NCBI GenBank assembly: GCA_012295275.1
Contig: CM022678.1
Coordinates: 16,734,493 to 16,761,992 of the forward strand
Direction: 5' to 3'
Source: Chrysomallon squamiferum
Taxonomy: Eukaryota > Mollusca > Gastropoda > Neomphalida > Peltospiridae
DNA: 27,500 nt
The position numbers and the translations under genes were made by a program. The notes under the pieces are model-generated. The model was given only the letters and a program-made list of their open reading frames with translations, searched no databases and had not been told where the DNA came from. This document shows positions 10,355-27,500 of this stretch, piece after piece. Position 1 is the stretch's first letter, and each line of letters begins with the position of its first letter.

Positions 10355-10706
10355 TGTCCCTGAGAATGGACAGCGAAACAGAGAAAGAGAGAGACATTTA
10401 TAAAGGACAGAAAGACTGAGAATGGATAGAGAGAAAGAACGAGACGTTTTTAAAGAAGATACAGACTGAGAATGGATAGAGAGAAAGAGAAAGAGAGAGA
10501 CATTTATAAAGCACGGAACGTGAGAACGAACAGGGAAAGAGAGACATTTATAAAGTATAGAAAGACTGAGAATGGATAGAGAGAAAGAGAAAGAGAGAGA
10601 CATTTATAAAGCACGGAAAGACTGAGAATGGACTGGGAAAGAGAGAAAGAGAGACATTTATAAAGCAAAAAAGACTGAGAATTAACTGAGAGAGAGAGGT
10701 AGACAT

Positions 10707-10802
<96 letters not shown>

Positions 10803-10940
10803 TTAAAAACTGAGAATGAACTTCGAAAGAGAGAAAGAAAGAGATCATTATAAAGCAGAGAAGGACTGAGAATTGAGAGTTAAGGAGAGAGAGAGAGACA
10901 TTTATAAAGCATAGAAATAATGAGAATGTGACAATGGACA
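10355..10940. repeat. Minisatellite, about 60-bp unit, in T3, split by (GA)n
   Basis: Copies of gactgagaatggatagagag or ggacagcg variants alternate with gagacatttataaagcac. A pure (GA)n tract at 10719-10799 lies inside the array, which suggests that the GA spacer of one unit expanded by slippage. Confidence 0.85.
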
Positions 10941-11639
10941 GGGAAAGTCAGAAAGAAAGATTGATGAGAACAGTAAATTTTGTTGTCATCATCTCCTGGG
11001 ATATTTTCATTCATCACATTATCACATACACGTAATCGTTGATAACATTAATTATACATAGCTATCACTAAGACAACGGAAACACTTTTTCATTAATACA
11101 TTTGAACTGAAGAGCACACACAATAAAATAATATAAAATAACAAAATAAAATAGTGATAATAATAATAATTATAGTAATAATAGTACGATGTAACACAAT
11201 TAGTGACATAACACTATTCATTTTGTACTGGCGTCCCTAAGGTTTGAAGTTACAAGGACCAGATGTCCATAAAGTAACTTGCAGATGGCTAAGAGACTTT
11301 GACAAGACTTCTAGTGTTGCGACAAGACAGAATCAGGTACGTTGCATGTGACATATACAAGTTATAACAGTTTAAACGACAGTCCATTATTTATTTCTCA
11401 GCATAGAGTGACTGGTTTGCTATGGTTGAAGAAAATATCTCATCAGTATGATATCTGTCTCGGTGTATGTATATATTTGTTATCTGTCGCCCACCGAGAA
11501 AGAAATACAGAGATGTGCAAAGACAGACTGAGGATCATAAAGAGACAGCAACAGAAAGGTGAAATAAATAAATGAAATATATATAAAATAATAATAAAAA
11601 ATAAATAAATATATAAATTAAAATAATAAACATAAAAAA

Positions 11640-11783
11640 AAATAAAAAGTTGGGGTTGAAATGTTGACCCAAGATCTGTCAAGGGCAATTTACGTAGCTT
11701 GTAACGACCGCACAGTCAGGATTTGAACTCCCCACAGTACGAGCCGTGACTCACCACGCTCACCACTCTGCCAAATCTCGACG
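11640..11783 (-). mobile_element. tRNA-derived SINE, uninterrupted copy (the empty site)
   Basis: On the minus strand this copy has an A box TGGCAGAGTGG (complement at 11763-11773) and a B box GTTCAAATC (complement at 11720-11728). Both are exact fits to pol III internal promoter patterns, at tRNA-like spacing. An A/T-rich tail follows at its 3' end (about 11575-11650). The body beyond the tRNA-like head includes a cttgacagatcttgggtcaa segment. It corresponds to the SINE broken by the IMPA1-type retrocopy in T2. The family name is not assigned. Confidence 0.75.
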
Positions 11784-12106
11784 ACAACGCTAAGTTCTAA
11801 TTTAAGCTATACAACCCGCATTCAAACTCAACTGATTAAGCTATATATGTAAAATAAATTAAAATTGCAGACAAAAAATATATTGTCTTGATATAGAAAC
11901 CTACACACACATACAAAAAGTAAAAAGTTAATAAATTTCAAAATTAATTATAAAAATGTTATTCTACGTTTATAATTAAAATGCGTCAGTGGAAAGAGGG
12001 GATTTCCCTTTTTTACTTGTTTCGTTTGTGTGAGTCGAAGTAGCTGAACATTCCGAGAAACACCTCAAGTGTCACATGGATAGTTTATACGATTGATTAA
12101 AATAAG

Positions 12107-12238
<132 letters not shown>

Positions 12239-12244
12239 AGAGGT

Positions 12245-12650
12245 AGCACGAAGTTTCACAGACGAGCTGTTACTGGGTTGGATGGCGCGGAAGAGGATAG
12301 ATCCAGTGAACCCAGAGACGAATTTAAAAATGTTTAGGGTAAATAAAACATGTTGGACAGTACTACTCTTCTTTCTGCTGTAGCTATTACTATTGCTACT
12401 ACGACTACGACTACTACGAATATCACACAACAATAACGTATCAATAGGGGTGTACTTTCTAAAACGTTTCCTATCATTATAATAATCACATACTACTACT
12501 ACTGTTACTACTATTACTACTATTAGTACTACTACTGCTACTACTACAACTAATATCAATGCTGCAACAATAATGATGTACTGACACGTGTTAAGTTACT
12601 AAACGTTTATTATTACTTACCATATTCTATTCCTACTATTAGTACTAGTA
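12245..12650. repeat. Partial segmental unit T4
   Basis: The strings ttcacagacgag, ggaagaggatagatccagtg and taaataaaacatgttggaca, then (TAC)n tracts and cctatcattataat, align with 4850-5264 in order. The repeat ends where the TG-rich start of cassette U1 begins. Confidence 0.8.
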
Positions 12651-13489
12651 CATTTATTATTGTGTTTATATGTGTATATATATTTTTGTGTGTATGTATA
12701 TGTGTTTATAGGTGTATATATATTGGTGCATATATGTATCGTCATTTGTGTGTGTGTGTGTGTTTGTGCACGCATAATTTTTGACATTCCTTCAGCAGAG
12801 AACAGTCCAGTAAAATACGTCCTTTCTGAGCATATAACACATACAATTAATATAGCAGAAACACATGGTACCCAGACATTGTACTGATAACAGAAATCTT
12901 AATATACAGAGACAGATATACATGTTTTATTTTACTTCACTTTAATTTAATTTATATTGATTTAATTTCCATTTATTTCATTTCATTTTAATTCGATTAT
13001 TTAAATTCATTCAATTTGTCTTCATTTATTTATTTACTTTTTTTGTTTTGTTTTATTGCATTTTACTTTATATTATTTTATTTTCTACTATTTTATTTTA
13101 TTTTTTCTTTATTTTATTTTTTTATTTTGTTTAATTAAATTTATTTTAATCTTATTTCAAATCAGTTTATTTCACTTTATTTTAATAAGGAACAAAAATT
13201 ATTAAAACAACAAAAAACCCAATAACATTACAAAATAACTTAAATGGGATTTGTACATTTCTATTATATACAAATATAAATGAATGTTTAGTCGGTTGCA
13301 TTATTTACTGTTAATGTGTTTTATACATCGGCAGCTGATTTAAACACTCACATTTGTGTTGATTGTTTGAGTTGTTAAAGGAAAAGTTAAAACTTGTAAC
13401 ATTTAAAACGGCGTGTTTTACTTCTTTTCATACAAAAAAGTGATATTCTTTTCACTGTATCACTTTTGGAAACAGATAATAATAAAACA

Positions 13490-13490
13490 A

Positions 13491-13547
<57 letters not shown>

Positions 13548-13550
13548 CAT
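13490..13550. repeat. (TAA)n microsatellite in U1
   Basis: A near-pure TAA tract followed by TAATGA variants. Confidence 0.95.
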
Positions 13551-13764
13551 AATAATAAAAATAATAATGATAATGATAATAATAAATTAATTAATTAATT
13601 AATCAGTGCGTGTACATTCTTAAGTACATGCAAAGGAAGTATTTCCAGTGTAGTATGATCTCTGTTCTAAATATAGACATGCTTCATTGGAAAATATAAG
13701 AAAATGTTTATTTTTATTCTATTACACACAAGGAAACTGAAACTGCAAGTAGGACAGAAGCCGC

Positions 13765-13770
13765 TATAAA
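13765..13770 (+). promoter_or_regulatory. TATA box of cassette U1
   Basis: The string gctataaaagaaagcac carries TATAAA 201 bases upstream of the first-exon ATG. The same element sits 204 bases (U2, 15496) and 197 bases (U3, 18345) upstream of the other two ATGs, always after a conserved aaggaaactga. Conservation of position in three copies supports a real core promoter. The copies are recent enough that shared ancestry alone could explain part of this. Confidence 0.6.
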
Positions 13771-13965
13771 AGAAAGCACATTCTAGTATTCTTAGAAAAC
13801 AAATAAGTATTTTTCGTTTCTTTCTTTTGCGTCTGAATTATTTAACATGTTAAGATAGTGTGTTACCTGTAGAAGAACTGACACAGGAAACTCGAATACC
13901 TTTTCGCTACCGGGTTTACAAGAACATTGAAATTCCCGATTCACGCGACGGAAGCTGAATTAAAA

Positions 13966-14008
13966 ATGTTCCCGATGATAATTCTGCTGTTTGTTTTATC
14001 TCAGACAG
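13966..14008 (+). CDS. Alternative first exon 1a of gene B (signal peptide)
   Basis: Forty-three coding bases give MFPMIILLFVLSQT plus one base, ending at a strong donor, acag|gtaagt. The hydrophobic core IILLFVL fits a short signal peptide. The phase (one base carried over) fits exon 2 at 20839, where G plus TG gives valine. The exon is intact, so transcripts starting here could splice over cassettes U2 and U3. Use of this copy cannot be proven from sequence; it could equally be the orphan first exon of a lost tandem gene. Confidence 0.7.
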
Positions 14009-15086
14009 GTAAGTGTGTTTGACTAGTTTAAATATGTATTTGAATCTGTGTGCTGCCTTTGTGTCTGAAGTTTGTATGTGCGTATACGTTTGCGTGTCTT
14101 TTTTGTCTTAAATATCTGAGTAACATTTAAATGTTTACGCCACATAAAATAGCCTAATTGTTTCGTTTCTTGTTAAAAATAACCAGACAATCTAATGAGA
14201 GGACAGGAAAACACAGGATTCAGAAAATTAAATTGTAATCGTAGTAGTTAAATATAAGTAAATGAAATATAATTCTACATCGCACACAATTTATAATATC
14301 TATATATCTATTTATGTAGCTATCTATCTATGTATCTATCCCTCGATTTATCTAGCTATCTGTCTATGTATCTATCCATCTTTCTATCTAGCTATCTATC
14401 TACATATATGAAGCATGTTTCAAATTCACCTGCGCCGAAATACGTACGTCTCATGAAGAAAAAAACAATTATCGGCTCATGAGAGACTTTGTTATAAAAA
14501 CACAGCCGTAGAATTTATTTCCAGTGATTTGTGTTCCTAAGTTAAACAATTTGTCTTTATTATTTTTATTTCTAATAATAAAATCTTGTATTTATGTGTA
14601 TATATATATATATATATTGCATATATAATATTATCCAAAATGCCGGTATTAATAATCTTTCATACTGTATTGGAAAAACTTTCGTAAAGTTTCCCTCCGT
14701 ATTTTAAAGTAACAGATTCTTTTCATAGCTGTATCATTAGAAAGAGCACTTCTTTATATATATATATATATATATATACAGTGAAATTGAATCTTAAAGC
14801 AACTTCACGTCCAAACACTCTGAGAGATATCTGAGCAGAGCGTGTTTTCTGCCGAACCACTTGATATGTCGCGGCCATGAAGCCGATGTACCAGCCTAAA
14901 AACATTCCCCCGCACCCAAAATTTATCACTAAATAGAATTTAAAGAATACAATCATAAAATGTAGTTGATTTATGCAAACTGTATGCTCCTTAATTGCAA
15001 TGAATGTTGCGTTATGCATAGTGATTCAGGATTCGTTAGTTACCAGATTTTAAAATACAGATGCTTTTGAGCACTCAGGATAAAAT

Positions 15087-15290
15087 TTACATTTTATTAT
15101 CTACATAAAGGGGAAATTTGGTCATTTGTACGATAATCCTTCCTAAATCCTGCTTGAATTGCAAATAGCATATCATTTCAAGGTACAACTTTAATCTCTT
15201 GTTTAACACAGAAGAAAAAATAGATATAATAGGTCTATAATTTTCACCCTCTCCTGCCAATTTAATCTTAATGAAGAACACTGAGTACAG
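15087..15290 (-). pseudogene. Non-LTR retrotransposon reverse transcriptase fragment, decayed
   Basis: On the minus strand one frame reads GENYRPIISIFSSVLNKRL, matching the NYRPIS motif early in LINE reverse transcriptases. After a frameshift near 15160, the next frame reads IQAGFRKDYRTNDQI, matching the following QAGFRKGRST..QI motif. Order and spacing fit a LINE RT. Both flanks of the domain are missing. A more decayed copy of the same segment lies in U2 at about 16480-16670 on the minus strand, so the fossil was present before the cassettes duplicated. The clade (L1-, RTE- or CR1-like) is not resolved. Confidence 0.75.
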
Positions 15291-15495
15291 TTTAAAAATA
15301 TCTAGGCGAGGTTTTTATACCGGGTTTCATGACCTGATCATGAGTGAAGGAAAATATTTCCGGCGTTACACGACTTATATTGTAAATATAGATATGTGTC
15401 ATTGTTAAAATACGAAAAACATGCTTATTTTTAAATACGATCTATTCCCCATGTCCTACAAGGAAACTGAAGCTATAAATATCGGCCGAAGCGAG

Positions 15496-15501
15496 TATAA
15501 A
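15496..15501 (+). promoter_or_regulatory. TATA box of cassette U2
   Basis: TATAAA in gcgagtataaacaat, 204 bases upstream of the damaged ATG. It aligns with the elements at 13765 and 18345. Confidence 0.45.
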
Positions 15502-15699
15502 CAATATTCTTTGTAGTATTTTTGCAAAAGTTTAAGTATTTTTTGATATTTTTATTTTTCTTCGTCTAAAGTATTTAACATGTTAAGATAATGTGTTAGG
15601 TACAGAAGATCAAATACTGAAACTTGATTAACTTTCTCGATGACGAATTCAGAAGAACATTGAGATTTCTGTTTCACGCAGACGGAATCTTAGTTAAAA

Positions 15700-15733
15700 A
15701 TGTCCCGGTAGTAATTCTTCTGTTTGTTTTATA
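15700..15733 (+). pseudogene. First exon 1b, broken copy
   Basis: The copy aligns with exons 1a and 1c but has lost one C after ATG TCC. This shifts the frame into TAG at the fourth codon. The 3' end has also lost the splice donor: after tgtttgttttat the sequence jumps to acggggacaggg, which aligns with U1 sequence about 190 bases further on, so a deletion removed the donor and the start of the intron. Confidence 0.8.
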
Positions 15734-16064
15734 CGGGGACAGGGAAACATAATGTTAAAACAATTAAATTGTAAGCTTGGTAGTTCTGTATAAATAAATG
15801 AAATATAATTCTACATCCCACACAATATAAAATTTAAAAAAATATATAATAGTTTACACATAGACTCGGCTGGGAAATATACGTACATCTGATTATGATA
15901 TGTTTGGTATAAAAACTACATGCAGCAGTACAGTTTATTTCCCGTTCTTAGAGTTCCTAAATTAAATTATTTAGATTTCTTCTGCAGACTTTTACTTTTT
16001 TATATAATTAATTACCTTTTTGTTGTGTTTTTCATTTCGTTCTTTTAAATATTGTATATGTACT

Positions 16065-16068
<4 letters not shown>

Positions 16069-16112
<44 letters not shown>
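16069..16112. repeat. (CA)n microsatellite in U2
   Basis: A pure CA tract followed by TA-rich sequence. Confidence 0.95.
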
Positions 16113-16114
<2 letters not shown>

Positions 16115-18018
16115 TATATATACATATACATATTGAATATATAAGATAACCCAAACAGCCTATATTAGTAGTCTGTCATACACTATTGAAAAACTTTCAT
16201 GAAGTTTCTTGACTGTTTCCTAGAACAGATTCTTTTGTTAGTTATATCATTAGAAACGGCAATATTTTATATGTAGTAAAAAGAGTGTGAAATTGAAGAT
16301 TAAAGCGATTATTCATCCAAACACTGTGTAGTAGTTTGCAGCTATATTACTTTTTGTTAATTACAATCAAAGTCGCGTTAAGCATAACAAATCGCCAACT
16401 ATGAACTTAATTTTATGGTAAGTGAACAAGTCAGTTATCGAGATCATTGCAGATTTTAGAATACATATTTACTGTGTACACCGCAAAAAAAATTGCATTC
16501 GTCTCCACATGTGTAAACTTAGTCGTTTTAACAATAGTCCAACCTAAATGCTGCTTGAATTTCAAGTAGTGTATCAAATGCATTTTTAATCTATTCTGAT
16601 ACACAATAGTAAAAATATAATTTTCCTCAACGCCTTTAAATTAAATCTTAATTAACAACAGTGAGCACAGTATAAAAAATATCAGGGAGCTGTCTTTGTT
16701 TCCGTATCTGTGATGTTATTACATGTAGGACTTATCCTTTTGCTCATAAGCAGAGGTCATTAACCTTGTCGTTAGGGATATGAGTACGCATTTGACTACT
16801 GTGGGCGGTTTGCCCTTTTGGGTAGATCGTTTGACACCCGTAACTTTCATGTGGTGGTGTTTGTGTTTGCATGCTTGTTGTGTGTTTTTATGTGTGTGTA
16901 TGCGAGTTTGTGTGTCTGTGTGCCTTTTTATGTGTATTTATATTTTTGTATGTATGTATAATAGTGTTTATATGTGTATATGTATTTGTTTGTGTGTGTG
17001 TCGTCATTCGTGTGTGTGTGTGTGTGTGTGTGCATGCACGCATAATTTTTGACATTGCATAAGAAAAAATGATATAGTAGAAATACATGATAACCAGACA
17101 TTGTGCTAATAAATGAAATCTTAATACACAGAGATAGATATACATGCTTGAATTTAATTTAATTTAATTTAATTTATATCTATTTAATTTCCATTTATTT
17201 CATTTTATTTTAATTCGATTATTTAACTTCATTTCATTTGTCATCATTTATTTATTTTATTGTATTTTAGTTTATTTATTGTGTTTTGTTTTTATTCTTT
17301 TTATTTTATTCTATTTTATTTTATTTGTTTTATTTTGTTTAATTAAATTTATTTTAATTAATTTATTGAATTATTCTAATTTCCAAAATATACGTTTAAA
17401 AATTATCCATTTAAAGTAATTATGCAGTAATAATAAATTAATTTTAATTTAAGTTTATTACAAATCCGTTTCATTTTGTTTTAATAAGGAATAAAATTAT
17501 TAAATAAAGTAACTATTTAATAAAAGGAAAAGAAAACACACATAGCATTCCCAAATAAATTAAATAGCATTTGTACATTTCTATTATATACAAATATAAA
17601 TGAATTGTTTCAGGAGCTCTGGTCGAGATAGACAATCTAGATTTTTGGTGTAAATATACTGAGGTAATTATTTAGATTTATTAAAACAAATTAGATTTAA
17701 GAAGAATGTACTTGTCTTAGGTGGTAATGGGGTTATATGAGTATCATAAGTATTTTCTGTCCTGTCCGCCCAACAATGCCGGATACACAGCGATAGGTAG
17801 GTGAACATTTTCAACTTGCTAAGTCAGTTGCCTTATTTACTGTCAGTGTGTTTTATACATCGACAGCTGGTTTAAACACTCACATTTATGTTTATTGTTT
17901 AAGCTATTAAAGGAAAAGTTAAAACCTGTTTCATTTAAAACGGCGTGTTTTACTTCCTTTCATACATCAAAGCGATATTCTTTTCACTGTAAAACTTTTG
18001 TAAATTAATGCGAAATAA

Positions 18019-18049
<31 letters not shown>

Positions 18050-18344
18050 TAGGAAAATATTAAATATTTTGTTCCTCCCTTGCTATGTGCGTGTGGCCCT
18101 ATACCTACATACATACATGTACATATATGTGTATGTATCTATGTATACATGTGTGTATGTATCTATACATGTAGGTATAAATCAGTGCGTGTACATTCGT
18201 AAGTACATACAAAGGGAAGTATTTCCAGTGTAGTATGATGTCTACTCTAAACACAGACATGCGTCATTGCAAAATATGAGAAAATGTTTATTTTTGTTCC
18301 ATGACTTACAAGGAAACTGAAACTGCAAGTAGGACAGAAGCCAT

Positions 18345-18350
18345 TATAAA
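18345..18350 (+). promoter_or_regulatory. TATA box of cassette U3, likely promoter of gene B
   Basis: TATAAA in gccattataaacgataac lies 197 bases upstream of the ATG of exon 1c. Initiation about 30 bases downstream would give a 5'UTR of about 165 bases. Confidence 0.55.
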
Positions 18351-18541
18351 CGATAACACATTCTAGTTTTCTTTCAAAAATATATGTATTTTCCCTTTCT
18401 TTCTTCTTCGTCTAAAGTATATGTTAAGATAGTGTGTTACGAATAGAAGAACACATACTGGGAACTCGAATAACTTTCTCGCTGACGAATTTACTAGAAC
18501 ATTGAGATATACGATTATCTCGGACGGAACTTGAATTAAAA

Positions 18542-27500
<8,959 letters not shown>

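Larger units (their letters stand above)
12765..15300 (+). repeat. Promoter/first-exon cassette U1
   Basis: Aligned in order with U3: gcacgcataatttttgacatt (12769 against 17036), an (ATTTT)n-rich stretch, tttgtacatttctattatat (13250 against 17570), aaaacggcgtgttttacttc (13406 against 17937), a TATA box, first exon and donor. After the exon the cassette continues into sequence that also aligns with U2 (taaatgaaatataattctac at about 14258 against 15793) and includes a LINE fossil at 15087-15290. Confidence 0.85.
14009..15699. other. Intron-like spacer between first-exon copies 1a and 1b
   Basis: No supported exon. The stretch contains TATC-type repeats (about 14295-14405), two short (TA)n tracts (about 14598-14618 and 14754-14778), a minus-strand reading frame at 14723-15019 that is not conserved in the paralogous cassettes, and the LINE fossil. 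Confidence 0.6.
15345..16845 (+). repeat. Promoter/first-exon cassette U2 (shortened)
   Basis: The cassette begins near ggaaaatatttccggcg, which aligns with ggaagtatttccagtgtag in U1 and U3. It keeps the TATA box and a damaged exon and ends with a block (tcgttagggatatgagtacg through gggtagatcgttt) that aligns with 19615-19683 at the end of U3. It lacks the (ATTTT)n front part. Confidence 0.8.

Noticed and set aside
14723-15019. Minus-strand frame of 98 residues with hydrophobic stretches
   Set aside because: It lies in cassette intron sequence, runs into a (TA)n tract, and is not kept open in the aligned U2 and U3 copies.
16780-17145. Cys/Val/His-Thr-rich frames on both strands
   Set aside because: They come from TG/CA-rich DNA at the start of cassette U3.

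Overview
The window looks like AT-rich nuclear DNA of a mollusc, most likely a cephalopod such as an octopus. The basis is the very high density of long pure microsatellites ((GA)n, (CA)n, (ATT)n, (TAC)n), a tRNA-derived SINE, a Tc1 relic, spliceosomal introns with canonical GT/AG ends, and a receptor phosphatase family of lophotrochozoan style. The species is inferred, not proven. Most long reading frames here are translations of simple repeats; the real genes had to be assembled exon by exon from splice sites and reading-frame phase.

Layout, all on the + strand unless stated. Positions 1-541 hold the last two exons of one receptor-type protein tyrosine phosphatase (gene A). About 13 kb of repeat-built intergenic DNA follows: a diverged duplicate (796-1213), a partial promoter-region repeat (U0, about 1810-2447), a dead Tc1-type transposase on the minus strand (2448-3275), and a tandem segmental array T1-T4 (about 3310-12650). 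T2 is interrupted by an intact, intronless inositol monophosphatase retrocopy on the minus strand (about 7286-9271, reading frame 8075-8911). Three promoter/first-exon cassettes U1-U3 come next (about 12765-19690). Gene B then runs from exon 1 (18542 or 13966) to the window end.

Gene B is a single-pass receptor tyrosine phosphatase. Its 827 visible residues are a signal peptide (exon 1), a six-cysteine ShKT-like domain (exon 2), about eleven MEGF/EGF-like cysteine-rich units in one 1194-bp exon (exon 3), a transmembrane helix (exon 4), a basic then acidic juxtamembrane region (exons 5-6), and a PTP catalytic domain (exons 7-11) that is cut by the window edge after the WPD-loop region. Every intron junction keeps phase, which supports the model strongly.

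The most notable points are a head-to-tail pair of receptor phosphatases; a triplicated promoter/signal-peptide exon in which two copies look usable and one is broken; a young IMPA1-type retrogene whose target-site duplication, poly(A) tail and empty site can all be read in this window; and an unusual W-M-D in place of W-P-D in the phosphatase loop of gene B.
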